Program-made: the position numbers and the translations under genes
Assembly: GCF_003605385.1 (NCBI RefSeq)
Contig: NZ_QYTV02000001.1
Location: 62,001 to 126,000, forward strand
Length of the DNA: 64,000 nucleotides
Direction: 5' to 3'
Source: Siminovitchia acidinfaciens
Lineage (GTDB): Bacteria > Bacillota > Bacilli > Bacillales > Bacillaceae_C
Notes under the pieces: model-generated
What the model was told of the DNA's origin: nothing
What the model saw: only the letters and a program-made list of their open reading frames with translations
Database searches by the model: none
In this document: piece after piece, positions 16,992 to 27,086 of the stretch
Layout of the letters: each line of letters begins with the position of its first letter
Numbering within the stretch: position 1 is the first letter of the stretch

Positions 16992-16992
<1 letters not shown>
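16954..16992. terminator. Bidirectional terminator between yidC and gdhA
   Basis: A 17-bp perfect stem (arms AAAAAGCGGTTCGATCA and its complement) with a 5-base loop is flanked by A and T runs. It can end yidC on the plus strand and gdhA on the minus strand; the gdhA stop codon touches its edge. Confidence 0.93.
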
Positions 16993-18374
<1,382 letters not shown>

Positions 18375-18536
18375 TTACAATCACTCCCATTCACCAGTAT
18401 TTTTGTTTATTTTTCAAAAAAATTCCACGTCCTAAACTTGGTACAATTCATTTTATACTTTACAATTAATCTATAGCAATACGGATATGAGATAGTTTTA
18501 ATGCCTTTTTGATATGAATCATTAGAAAAGCCAAGG

Positions 18537-18840
18537 TGCGCACCCCTTAAGCGACAATTTGTTGGAGGAACTCCTCAGCCATTACGACAAAGTAGCTGAC
18601 TTTCAACATCATGTGAATCCTCTCTGAGAATACTTTATCCTGCTTTGCGATGAGGCAAACATGCGCTTCCTTAAATATGCTTAGCCGCAGGAGCACATCC
18701 ATCTGGAACTGTTAATGTCAGGCAGCCTCAAAGCGCCAGGTCCTGTCGCTTCGCTTGCACTAGGACACCTGTCCGTCGGCAGGCTCAGGCAGCGACGTCC
18801 TGTCGCTTCGCTTGCACTAGGACATCCTGTCCGTCGGAGC
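18537..18840 (+). repeat. Dispersed intergenic element, degenerate copy
   Basis: The left part (about 18537-18700) aligns by eye with elements at 48335 and 62231: shared phrases are GCGACAA..., ATCATGTGAA..TCTCTGAG, CTTTGCGATGAG and GCCG(C)AGGAGCACA. The right part holds two copies of CCTGTCGCTTCGCTTGCACTAGGAC plus CTGTCCGTCGG, split here in description, also found at 62526. It separates gdhA from gltC and has no coding potential. Confidence 0.75.
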
Positions 18841-18873
18841 TAACCAAACATTAAATAGAAGGGAATCAGGTTA

Positions 18874-19776
18874 ATGGAATTAAGGCAAATCCAGTATTTT
18901 ATCGAAGTCGCCCATAGAGAACATATGACGGAAGCAGCGGAAGCTCTGCACGTTGCCCAGTCGGCTGTCAGCAGGCAGATCGTCAATCTGGAAGCGGAGC
19001 TGGGAGTTGATCTATTTATCAGGGAAGGCCGGAATATCCGTCTTACCTACGTCGGTAAAATGCTCTTAGAAAAGATGGAAACTGCCATGGACTTGATTTA
19101 CGAAGCAAAAAGGGAAATTGAAGAACAGCTGGATCCGGAGCGTGGGACTGTCCGAATCGGCTTTCCCAGCAGTCTTGCCGCGTCCCTGCTGCCAACGGTC
19201 ATTTCGGCTTTCCGAAAAGAACATCCGACCGTCAATATTCAGCTTCACCAGGATTCTTACCGGCATTTGGTGGAACAGGTCGTCCTGGGCGATATTGATT
19301 TGGCTCTGCTCGGCCCGGTCCCTAAAAATGATACAAGGGTTAAGAGCGAAATCTTATTTGTGGAGAATCTGGTAGCTTTGTTATATGCAAAACATCCGCT
19401 TGCTTCAAGAGAGAATCTACAACTGGATGAACTGCGAAATGATCCGTTCATTTTATCCCCTAAGGGATATATACTGCAGAATATCGTTGAAAATGCTTGT
19501 CGGCATTATGGATTCGAACCACAGGTATCTTTTGAAGGGAAAGATATTGATGCGATCAAGGGCCTTGTAGCGGCAGGTCTTGGAGTTACCTTACTACCGG
19601 AAATCACTCTTGTAGACAGCCTGCCGCGGACAACTGTCAAGGTGCCGCTTGCCGAGCAGAATGTGACCCGGACTGTAGGGATGATCATTCCGAAAAACCG
19701 GAAACTGATGCCGACGGAACTTCTTTTTCACAAGTTCTTGAAAGAGTTTTTCCATACGTTGAGCGGCTATCAGTAA
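18874..19776 (+). CDS. gltC: LysR-type regulator GltC
   Basis: A 300-residue LysR protein very similar in layout to B. subtilis GltC: N-terminal winged helix MELRQIQYFIEVAHREHMTE, AVSRQI recognition helix, LFIREGRNIRLT, then DPERGTVRIGFPSSLAASLL and DAIKGLVAAGLGVTLLPE in the effector domain. GltC activates glutamate synthase in response to 2-oxoglutarate versus glutamate. Here it is divergent from gdhA across a repeat-bearing gap, so gdhA may be a target. No gltAB is in the window. ATG with GAAGGGAATCAGG upstream. Confidence 0.9.
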   Translation: MELRQIQYFIEVAHREHMTEAAEALHVAQSAVSRQIVNLEAELGVDLFIREGRNIRLTYVGKMLLEKMETAMDLIYEAKREIEEQLDPERGTVRIGFPSSLAASLLPTVISAFRKEHPTVNIQLHQDSYRHLVEQVVLGDIDLALLGPVPKNDTRVKSEILFVENLVALLYAKHPLASRENLQLDELRNDPFILSPKGYILQNIVENACRHYGFEPQVSFEGKDIDAIKGLVAAGLGVTLLPEITLVDSLPRTTVKVPLAEQNVTRTVGMIIPKNRKLMPTELLFHKFLKEFFHTLSGYQ

Positions 19777-19901
19777 AGATCTGAAAGTCATATATATTAC
19801 CATTCAAACCAGAGATTACGCCTTGGATTTCTTATGATGGATTAGCGTCAGATTGTGATATGATATGAATACAACGAAATTAACTGATGGGGGAAAGCCG
19901 C

Positions 19902-20588
19902 ATGAAAAAGGTTTATGAAGGTAAAACGAAAACCGTATTTGAATTGGAAGATGGAAACTACTTATTGAAATTCAAAGATGACGTTACCGGAGAAAACGGT
20001 GTGTTTGACCCAGGAGCGAATACTGTCGGTTTAACAATTGAAGGGGCAGGGCAGACTGGGCTTCGTTTAACTAAGTATTTCTTTGAAATCTTAGGAGAGA
20101 AGGGAATTCCAACCCATTACGTTGATGCAAATATTGAAGAGGCGACAATGACTGTTAAGCCGGCGGAGATGTTCGGAAATGGCCTCGAAGTGATCTGCCG
20201 TTATCGCGCGGTAGGAAGTTTCCTTCGCAGATACGGAATGTATGCAGAAGAGGGCCAGGAGTTGGATGGATTCGTTGAAGTGACATTGAAGGATGACGTC
20301 CGCCAGGATCCACCGATCAGTGAAGATGCATTGGCTATGCTCGGTATTTTAAGCCATGATGAATATAAAAGATTGAAGGAATTAACAAGGGAAATCGGAG
20401 CGGTTGTAAAAGACGAGCTTCAGAAAAAGGGAATCGATCTTTATGATATAAAGTTGGAGTTCGGCAGAGCCGGTGACAACAATGAAATCACCCTGATCGA
20501 TGAAATTTCCGGTGGGAATATGAGGGCATACAAAAACGGTGAATATATCGAGCCTTTGAAGCTCGGTGAATTGGTTCTTAGCGAATAG
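19902..20588 (+). CDS. purC: PurC-like SAICAR synthase, divergent form
   Basis: ATP-grasp-like protein of 228 residues related to phosphoribosylaminoimidazole-succinocarboxamide synthase. It keeps YEGKTKTVF at the N-terminus, the RYRAVGSFLRRYG region and DIKLEFGR. It differs from the usual Bacillus PurC where that has DEISPDT/SCR: here it is DEISGGNMRAY. It lies alone, outside a pur operon. It may be the purine enzyme of a different clade, a second copy, or a paralogue with another acceptor. The ATG at 19902 follows GGGGGAAAG; an in-frame ATG at 19887 has no ribosome site. Confidence 0.8.
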   Translation: MKKVYEGKTKTVFELEDGNYLLKFKDDVTGENGVFDPGANTVGLTIEGAGQTGLRLTKYFFEILGEKGIPTHYVDANIEEATMTVKPAEMFGNGLEVICRYRAVGSFLRRYGMYAEEGQELDGFVEVTLKDDVRQDPPISEDALAMLGILSHDEYKRLKELTREIGAVVKDELQKKGIDLYDIKLEFGRAGDNNEITLIDEISGGNMRAYKNGEYIEPLKLGELVLSE

Positions 20589-20607
20589 AGTTTGTTTAAT
20601 AAGACTG

Positions 20608-20828
20608 TTGATTTTCGTTACAGGCGCACGCTTTCCGCGGGCGGTCGGTGAGCTTCCTCGTCAAATCGGTCCGCTTTGGGGAAAAGCCGTTCTTCGTGAC
20701 AGTATTACCTGCGGGGTCTCACCTAGACACGCTTTTTCCCTTGTCTGGCTGGGGGCTCCAAGCGTCTGTTGATGCTAGACGTCACCTTCCGCCTTTTTAG
20801 CAGGAGTCGTCACCTTCCGTTACAATGC
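20608..20828 (+). repeat. Dispersed GC-rich intergenic repeat, second family
   Basis: Begins 20 bases after the purC stop and contains CAGGCGCACGCTTTCCGCGG, GGTGAGCTTCCTCGTC, CTGCGGGGTCTCACC and GCAGGAGTCGTCACCTTCCG. I recall similar CTTTCCGCGGG...GAGCCTCCTCGTC...GCGGGGTCTCAC repeats between genes in many Bacillaceae. A short block GACGTCACCTTCCG is doubled near the right end. It is GC-rich relative to its surroundings and non-coding. Confidence 0.75.
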
Positions 20829-21034
20829 AATGAACTCGATAAAAACAGTGAAAAGTGTACAAATCCTAAATGTAAAGCATTTTAATGCATATTTTTAGAA
20901 GCATCTGGACACTTTCCATTCATCAAGAACGCTCCAGTTTAGGCGTTACTAATGGTTGCGGTTGCCCACGCTTTTTATTTTCCCAAATTGTTATTATCAG
21001 ATTTAAGTCTGTATATAAATAAGGAGGAGAAAAG

Positions 21035-21493
21035 TTGGATCAATTTATGAAAAGAGCAGTAGAGTTGGCAAATGATTCGGTAAAGGAAGGCGGTCAGCCG
21101 TTCGGGGCTGTTCTTGTCAAGGACGGAGAGATTATTTCGGAGGGCATCAATGAATTGCACCTGAAATATGATATAAGCGGCCATGCTGAATTGATTGCCA
21201 TTCGGAAGGCTCAAGAGGAGCTGCAAACGCTGGATTTAAGCGGCTATACGATGTACGCGAGCGGGGAACCCTGCCCGATGTGCATGACGGCCATTTATTT
21301 TTCCGGAATAGACAAGGTTTACTACTGTGGAACTGTCGAAGATGCCAAAGCCGCTGGACTCGGCAAATCGGTCTATGTGTATGACCAGCTGGCGTTGCCG
21401 CGAGAAAAGCGGGATGTAAACATGCTACATATGCCGTTGACGCAGGGCATGTCTAATCCGATGGAAAACTGGAAAGAAAAAATAGAGAAGTAA
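21035..21493 (+). CDS. Nucleoside/guanine deaminase (CDA fold)
   Basis: Zinc deaminase of 152 residues. The zinc and catalytic motif HAELIAIRKA (His plus Glu) and PCPMCMTAIY (two Cys) are intact, and GGQPFGAVLVKDGEII is typical of guanine deaminase GuaD and tRNA/nucleoside deaminase relatives. It likely converts guanine to xanthine in the cytoplasm, but cytosine- or tRNA-type activity cannot be excluded. TTG start behind AAGGAGGAG. The BtuF-like gene follows after 20 bases. Confidence 0.85.
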   Translation: MDQFMKRAVELANDSVKEGGQPFGAVLVKDGEIISEGINELHLKYDISGHAELIAIRKAQEELQTLDLSGYTMYASGEPCPMCMTAIYFSGIDKVYYCGTVEDAKAAGLGKSVYVYDQLALPREKRDVNMLHMPLTQGMSNPMENWKEKIEK

Positions 21494-21513
21494 GCCTGAA
21501 GGGAGTTACAGGC

Positions 21514-22296
21514 ATGCGGATTGTTTCTTTGTGTCCCAGCAATACGGAGGTTATCGGATATTTGGGGAAGGAAGACCTGCTGGTTGCTGTAGACGATTAT
21601 TCCAATTGGCCGGAAAGTATAAAAGATCTGCCAAGAGTGGGGCCGGATTTGACCATCGATATGGATAAAGTCGAATCAATGCAGCCTGATCTTGTCATAG
21701 CTTCTCTCAGTGTCCCGGGGATGGAGAAAAATATTTATGAACTCAGCAAGCGAAACATTCCCCATATTGTTCTGAACCCCAATTCCCTGGAGGAAATTGC
21801 AGTTGATATAGAAACAGTGGGAAAGTCGCTTGGCTGTCCGGAATTGGGAAAAGAAAGATCTGCCCATTTCAAGGAAGAGATTCAGCGATGCCGGCTAGCG
21901 GCCAAAGACAGAACAGGGGACTTCTCAATTTACTGGGAGTGGTGGCCCAAGCCAGTCTTTACACCGGGTGGTGCAAATTGGCTAACTGAAATCAGTCAAC
22001 TTGCAGGAGGCACGAATATTTTTGCAACTGAGCCACAGGCGAACGTCCAAACGGATTGGGAGGAAGTCGCGAAAAGGAATCCGGACCATATTTGTATGGT
22101 CTGGGTAGGTATTGAAGAAGAGAAAGTCAGGCCGCAGGCTTTGAAAAAACGGCCTGGATGGGAAAAGATCAAGGCTGTCCAAAGCAATCAAGTGCATGTT
22201 CTCGGCGACTCCCTTTATTGCAGGCCGTCGCCGAGGCTTTTGTTGGGGCTTGAAAAGCTCATACTAACATTGTCGGGTCAATCTCCTGTGCGGTAG
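21514..22296 (+). CDS. BtuF/TroA-type binding protein without signal peptide
   Basis: A 260-residue periplasmic-binding-protein fold (cobalamin/Fe-siderophore class): RIVSLCPSNTEVIGYLG at the very N-terminus, VGPDLTIDMDKVESMQPDLVI, and a C-terminal VHVLGDSLYCRPSPRL. Family members are normally lipoproteins. Here the first domain strand starts at residue 2, so there is neither signal peptide nor lipobox, and no permease or ATPase gene adjoins it. It may be cytoplasmic and bind a corrinoid or metal complex. Start ATG after AAGGGAG. It overlaps the convergent MFS gene by 19 bases. Confidence 0.85.
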   Translation: MRIVSLCPSNTEVIGYLGKEDLLVAVDDYSNWPESIKDLPRVGPDLTIDMDKVESMQPDLVIASLSVPGMEKNIYELSKRNIPHIVLNPNSLEEIAVDIETVGKSLGCPELGKERSAHFKEEIQRCRLAAKDRTGDFSIYWEWWPKPVFTPGGANWLTEISQLAGGTNIFATEPQANVQTDWEEVAKRNPDHICMVWVGIEEEKVRPQALKKRPGWEKIKAVQSNQVHVLGDSLYCRPSPRLLLGLEKLILTLSGQSPVR

Positions 22297-23444
22297 ACAT
22301 TCTTTGCCGCGGGATGGGGATTGACCCATTTTAATTGAATAAAAGGAATGACAGCCAGCCCGGCCGCCAATAGCGGTGCAGCAAGTAGAAGCCCGGAATG
22401 GACAATGGCTCCGCCAAGCAATGCTCCCAAGCCAATTCCTAAGTTTAAGGCAGACATATTCAAGCTTAAAGCCAACTCTCCAGCCCTTGGGTCAACATTG
22501 ATTAAAGCTGCCTGAAGGGCCGGATTTGTTGACCACATGACGAAATTCCAAATAAATACAATAGCGGCGAAAAAGAGAAGGACTGAAAGGCTCGCTTTCA
22601 GCAAAAGCATGCTCCCGATAAATAAAATACAGGCTGCGGTCAATGTTTTTTTCGAACCCGCCCAATCTGTTATGCCGCCTCCTGCACCTGCACCTACTGT
22701 ACCTGCCACTCCGGCAACAAGTAAAATAAAACTGACAGCCTCCAAAGAATACCCAGCGCCTGTCATGAATGGGCTGATATAAGAATAAACAATATAATGG
22801 GCAGCTAGCAAAAGAGTTGTGATCACAAGTAAGTTGGTTACTTCCCGATTTTTTATCAGCCTGGTAATCGAATGACTTTCTGATGTACCTTCAGATTTGA
22901 TGGAAGGGAAGACGAGAAATATCAATAAAAAACATATGACAGAACCCAAGACAATCATCCAAAATGCAGATCGCCATCCCAAAGAAATACCGATGAAAGT
23001 GCCTAGCGGAACTCCAAAAACATTGGCGGCACTAAACCCCATATAGACAAGCCCCAATATTTTCCCCTGGCTTCCCGGATCGGCCATCCTGGCAGCTGTT
23101 GACATAGTTACGACAATAAAGGCAGCGGCGGATAACGCGGTGAGCGGTCTGACAATGGCAAGCATCAGAAACGAAACGCTCAAAGCTGACAAAAGATTCC
23201 CTATGATGAACATGAAAAGTGAAACCAATAATACTCTTTTGCGTTCATATTTGGCAGTCATTCCTGCGAGAAGCGGTGCGCCGATCGCAAATGAAACGGC
23301 ATATATTGTAATCAGCTGCCCGACGAGTGATTCTTTTGTATGTAAGTCTACAGCAATCAATTCTAATATTCCTGTTATGATCAGTTCTGCTGTTCCAACA
23401 ACAAAGGTACCCATGATAAAAATAATTAATAATCCTTTTTTCAT
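22278..23444 (-). CDS. MFS transporter (AraJ/Bcr-like drug-efflux type)
   Basis: Major-facilitator protein of 388 residues with 12 predicted helices. FVVGTAELIITGILELIA and the loop 2-3 motif GAPLLAGMTAKYERKR (compare GxxxDRxGRR) point to the DHA1 proton-antiport family; RPLTALSAAAF is the motif B region. It likely exports a small metabolite or drug. The frame extends ten codons to 23474, but Met at 23444 (MKKGLLIIF) is the more natural start. Its end overlaps the convergent upstream gene. Confidence 0.88.
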   Translation of the reverse strand: MKKGLLIIFIMGTFVVGTAELIITGILELIAVDLHTKESLVGQLITIYAVSFAIGAPLLAGMTAKYERKRVLLVSLFMFIIGNLLSALSVSFLMLAIVRPLTALSAAAFIVVTMSTAARMADPGSQGKILGLVYMGFSAANVFGVPLGTFIGISLGWRSAFWMIVLGSVICFLLIFLVFPSIKSEGTSESHSITRLIKNREVTNLLVITTLLLAAHYIVYSYISPFMTGAGYSLEAVSFILLVAGVAGTVGAGAGGGITDWAGSKKTLTAACILFIGSMLLLKASLSVLLFFAAIVFIWNFVMWSTNPALQAALINVDPRAGELALSLNMSALNLGIGLGALLGGAIVHSGLLLAAPLLAAGLAVIPFIQLKWVNPHPAAKNVYRTGD

Positions 23445-23592
23445 TTTTTCAACCACTTTCTGTAAAACACTCATTTATATACATAGACAATGATGGCATT
23501 TCAAAAGTACAATAGCAATAATGGATGGGAATATTTAAGCATTTCACCCAAATATTAATTTAAAGGGTGCAAAAGAAAGGAATCGGACATAA

Positions 23593-24633
23593 GTGATGAG
23601 ACATTACGTTCAGATGACAAGAAAAAAAAGAATACTTATCGTTCTATGCTTAATATTCGCTGTCACATTATTTATCCCCACCCCTTATTATTTATTCCAG
23701 CCGGGGTCTGTGGAGGAATTGAGCTCAAAGGTAACAGTCGAAGCAGGTGAGAAAACCGAACAGGGGCATTTATATTTGACCACTGTCCTGTCTGTCAAGG
23801 CAAGTAATATTTATTATTTGGCATACGGCCTTCTTGCTCCGCATACAGATATTCAGCGCTCACATGTTGTAAAAGGGGACATGTCTGAAAAGGAATATAA
23901 TCGCTGGCTCACTTACTTGATGAAATCCTCTCAGGAGAATGCCATCACTGCCGGGTTGAAAGCGGCAGGTGAAAAGGTGGAAATCATCCCCGAAGGAATG
24001 ATTGTGAGAAATTTTAGCAAAACATCAAAAGCAAAAGGAATTATTGAAGCAGGGGATATCATCTTTGAAGTGGACGGCAGAAGCGTCGTAACAACTGAGG
24101 AGCTGCTTGGATATTTTAAAGAAAAAAAAGCCGGGGACTCGGTACGTGTCGTATTCACCCGTGATGGGGAAAAGAAAGAGGAGCAGGTCGAACTGATTCC
24201 ACTGCCGGGAAAAAAATCACAACCAGGCATCGGTATTGGTCTTGAGGAATATGTGGAAGTGAAGTCCGACAAGAAAGTCAATATTCAGGCGGGAGATATA
24301 GGCGGACCGTCCGCCGGCCTTATGTTCTCACTTGAAATCTATAGACAGCTGGCAGGCGAGGATGTGACCAAAGGATATGAGATTGCCGGAACAGGTACAA
24401 TCGACAAGGATGGCAATGTAGGTCAGATCGGCGGCATCGCTGAAAAAATCGCAGCCGTTGACAAAGCTGGAATGGATATATTCTTTTGCCCGAAGGACAT
24501 TCATCCAGATGATACAAACGAAAAGGAAGTAAAAGCGGAAGTTGAAAAATATGGATATGACGTTAAAATAGTACCGGTTAAAACATTGGAGGAAGCAGTG
24601 AATTATTTAGACAAGCTTCCTCCAAAGCCATAG
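23593..24633 (+). CDS. PDZ-Lon-type membrane serine protease (SepM/YlbL family)
   Basis: A 346-residue membrane-anchored protease: one N-terminal helix (residues 12-34), a PDZ domain (KGIIEAGDIIFEVDGRSV, about 148-205) and a C-terminal Lon-like S16 domain with nucleophile Ser240 in GGPSAGLMFSL and general base Lys285 in GIAEKIAAV. Family members cleave small secreted or membrane peptides outside the cell; SepM matures a competence peptide. The next gene, a secreted DUF1002 protein 12 bases on, is a natural candidate partner. GTG start; the ribosome site AAAGGA is somewhat far. Confidence 0.92.
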   Translation: MMRHYVQMTRKKRILIVLCLIFAVTLFIPTPYYLFQPGSVEELSSKVTVEAGEKTEQGHLYLTTVLSVKASNIYYLAYGLLAPHTDIQRSHVVKGDMSEKEYNRWLTYLMKSSQENAITAGLKAAGEKVEIIPEGMIVRNFSKTSKAKGIIEAGDIIFEVDGRSVVTTEELLGYFKEKKAGDSVRVVFTRDGEKKEEQVELIPLPGKKSQPGIGIGLEEYVEVKSDKKVNIQAGDIGGPSAGLMFSLEIYRQLAGEDVTKGYEIAGTGTIDKDGNVGQIGGIAEKIAAVDKAGMDIFFCPKDIHPDDTNEKEVKAEVEKYGYDVKIVPVKTLEEAVNYLDKLPPKP

Positions 24634-24645
24634 GAGGCAATCAAC

Positions 24646-25551
24646 ATGTTAAAGCGTACAGGCAAATTATTTTTGGCAGGTATTTTAAGTATTGGTTTTT
24701 TATTTTATGGACAGGGAAAAGCTTCGGCAGAAACTGATGATGTCATTAATGAAAAGCTTGGTGTGCCGATTGTGGTTTATGGTGAAACACTGACAGCGGA
24801 GCAGAAAGAGGAAACCAGAAAGCTTCTTAAGGTGGATAATCCGCAGAACGTCGATGAGATAACAGTCACTGCCCAAGATTTGGCCCGTTTAATCAATGGG
24901 AATCCAAATTCCCGAATGTTTTCATCTGCTAAAATCACATTAAAAGAGAAGGGGAACGGACTCGTAGTAACGATTGTCACTCCGGGAAACATTACTGAAG
25001 TAACAAATCAAATGTATGCAAATGCTCTTTTGACAGCCGGGGTGGAAAATGCGAACGTCGATGTGGCATCGCCTGTGAAAGTGACAGGACATTCAGCTCT
25101 TGTCGGAATCTATAAGGCTTATGAGAGCAAAGGGGAAGTCCTGGATAAAGATCGCATGGAGGTTGCCAATGAGGAGTTGGAATTGGCAACAGAGCTTGCG
25201 GATAAAGAAGGCATGAGCGATGAAAAGGTGACCGAGCTTTTGACAGAGATTAAGAAAATGATTGCGGAACAAAATCCTGCAACGAGGGAAGACGTAGAAC
25301 AAATCGTTCAAGAGCAATTGAACAAAATGAACATTGAGCTTAGCGAGCAGGACCGCCAGCTCCTGATAGACCTTCTTGATAAAATGAGATCTTTGGATAT
25401 TGACTTTGGCCAAGTAAAACAACAGCTTGAGGATATTTCCAAGGATATTAAAGGAAAGCTGGAAAAAGTTGTTGGCGATGAAGGATTCTGGGACAGTGTA
25501 TCGAACTTTTTTCAAAAGCTGATTGATTCCATCCGTGATTTATTCAAATAA
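24646..25551 (+). CDS. Secreted DUF1002 protein (YpuA-like)
   Basis: A 301-residue exported protein. The signal peptide (MLKRTGKLFLAGILSIGFLF, cleavage probably after GKASA) precedes a DUF1002 domain with GVPIVVYGETLT and VTGHSALVGIYKAYE. The C-terminal third is highly charged and probably helical (EQIVQEQLNKMNIELSEQDR). YpuA of B. subtilis is the nearest relative I know; its job is unclear, probably cell-envelope related. It starts 12 bases after the PDZ protease with AGGAGG before ATG, so the two are coexpressed. Confidence 0.88.
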   Translation: MLKRTGKLFLAGILSIGFLFYGQGKASAETDDVINEKLGVPIVVYGETLTAEQKEETRKLLKVDNPQNVDEITVTAQDLARLINGNPNSRMFSSAKITLKEKGNGLVVTIVTPGNITEVTNQMYANALLTAGVENANVDVASPVKVTGHSALVGIYKAYESKGEVLDKDRMEVANEELELATELADKEGMSDEKVTELLTEIKKMIAEQNPATREDVEQIVQEQLNKMNIELSEQDRQLLIDLLDKMRSLDIDFGQVKQQLEDISKDIKGKLEKVVGDEGFWDSVSNFFQKLIDSIRDLFK

Positions 25552-25581
25552 TGATAGTTTGATAAGGGGGAGTGGATAAGT

Positions 25582-26964
25582 ATGAAGGCGGAAATTTTAT
25601 TCCTTGCCAGCAAAGAGATTCAAAGGGCAACCGATATAGCGGAATATGTTGAAAGCGGCAGTTCCCGCTTCAATCCAGTATGGATTGATGGGAAGTTTTA
25701 TGTAGTCATCAAGCCACTGGAAGAAAAGAAGGAGACTTATGAAGAGGTCCGTCATTTGGCGGGAGGGATTGCAAGGGATTTGAGTTCCCGGAAAGTGGAT
25801 GCGGCCTCTTTGAATGTTGATGAACTGGCAAAGGGTGTTCCTGGACTTGAAAAGGGAGAAGCAGTACAGGCTTTTGTGGAAGGCTGGCATCTTGGTTCCT
25901 ATCAATTTTTTACATATAAGTCTAATAAAACACCGTTTCAAACCAAACTTGGATTGGAAGGTTCCAAGGATCTTGAATCATTCATTCGGGAAGGGGAGAT
26001 AAGGGTGCAGGCTGTATCATTTTCGAGAGATCTGATGAATGAAGTGCCGAATGTGCTCAACCCCGAGACATTTCCTGAGGTGTTAAAGGAAGCATTTGAG
26101 AGTGAAAATGTGGAAGTGAACATATACAGGAAACAGCAATTGGAAGAATTGGAGATGCATGGGGTATTGGCTGTCAATCGAGGAAGCAAATATGACCCTG
26201 CATTTGTCGAGATGGTTTATCGCGGAGATGAGAGTAAACCGCTCATTGCACTTGTTGGAAAAGGCGTTACGTTCGATACGGGTGGCATCAGCTTGAAAAG
26301 CGGCCGCAATATCAGTGATATGCGGATGGATATGGGAGGAGCGGCGGCTGTCGCAGGAGCGATGAAGCTTTTGGCTCTATCGGGAGCGAAAGTGAATGTC
26401 ACAGCCCTCATTCCTATGGTGGAAAATATGCCCGACAATTCTTCGTTGCTTCCTTCCGAGGTTATCCGGTATAAAAATGGACTGACTGTTCAAGTGGGAA
26501 ATACCGATGCAGAAGGGCGTCTCATTTTGGCGGACGGCATTATCCGAGCCGGAGATTTGGGAGCAGAATATATCATTGATATCGCTACGCTTACAGGAGC
26601 TGTCGTCAATGCGCTTGGTTCAAAAGTAGCCGGCGTTTTCGGTAATGAAGAAATAGCTGTACAATTGAAGCGGATTGGCGAAAGCAATGGCGACCGTGTT
26701 TGGCCGCTTCCGCTGGTCGATGATTATGATCGTTACCTGGACAGTGATTACGCAGACTTGTGCAATATCAGTTCAAAAGGTGAAGCTGGAGCAATTACTG
26801 CTGCACTATTCCTTCGGCGTTTTGTACCTGAGACGGCAAACTGGCTGCATGTTGATATGGCTGGCGTAATGGAGAGCAGTGGTGCATCCGGGTACTATCC
26901 AAAATCCGCGACAGGGTTCGGAGCAAGGCTGCTGGCGGATTTCGCAGTGGAAATTTCTAAATAA
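25582..26964 (+). CDS. pepA: Leucyl aminopeptidase (M17)
   Basis: Hexameric two-metal aminopeptidase of 460 residues. The C-terminal catalytic domain shows GKGVTFDTGGISLKSGRN, DMGGAAAVAGAMKLLA and NTDAEGRLILADG, which hold the metal ligands (Lys, Asp, Glu) and catalytic Arg. It trims N-terminal residues from peptides in the cytoplasm. ATG follows AAGGGGGAG; the gap to the DUF1002 gene is 30 bases, so it may be the third gene of that operon. A bidirectional terminator follows at 27047. Confidence 0.95.
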   Translation: MKAEILFLASKEIQRATDIAEYVESGSSRFNPVWIDGKFYVVIKPLEEKKETYEEVRHLAGGIARDLSSRKVDAASLNVDELAKGVPGLEKGEAVQAFVEGWHLGSYQFFTYKSNKTPFQTKLGLEGSKDLESFIREGEIRVQAVSFSRDLMNEVPNVLNPETFPEVLKEAFESENVEVNIYRKQQLEELEMHGVLAVNRGSKYDPAFVEMVYRGDESKPLIALVGKGVTFDTGGISLKSGRNISDMRMDMGGAAAVAGAMKLLALSGAKVNVTALIPMVENMPDNSSLLPSEVIRYKNGLTVQVGNTDAEGRLILADGIIRAGDLGAEYIIDIATLTGAVVNALGSKVAGVFGNEEIAVQLKRIGESNGDRVWPLPLVDDYDRYLDSDYADLCNISSKGEAGAITAALFLRRFVPETANWLHVDMAGVMESSGASGYYPKSATGFGARLLADFAVEISK

Positions 26965-27046
26965 GAAGGCTCTGCTATCCCTATTGTTGTTTTTAATAAG
27001 TTTAGTTGATTTAGAAGAAATCAACAGAATTGATTAATAGCGCAAA

Positions 27047-27078
27047 AAAACTCCTGGGAACATATTCCCAGGAGTTTT
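27047..27078. terminator. Bidirectional terminator pepA / DUF1646
   Basis: A perfect 14-bp stem, AAAACTCCTGGGAA with its complement, and a CATA loop, with A and T runs on both sides. Confidence 0.9.
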
Positions 27079-27086
27079 CCTTGTTT

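Noticed and set aside
20566-20772. 68-residue frame over the purC-end repeat
   Set aside because: Begins inside purC and runs through the GC-rich dispersed repeat, which has no coding character.
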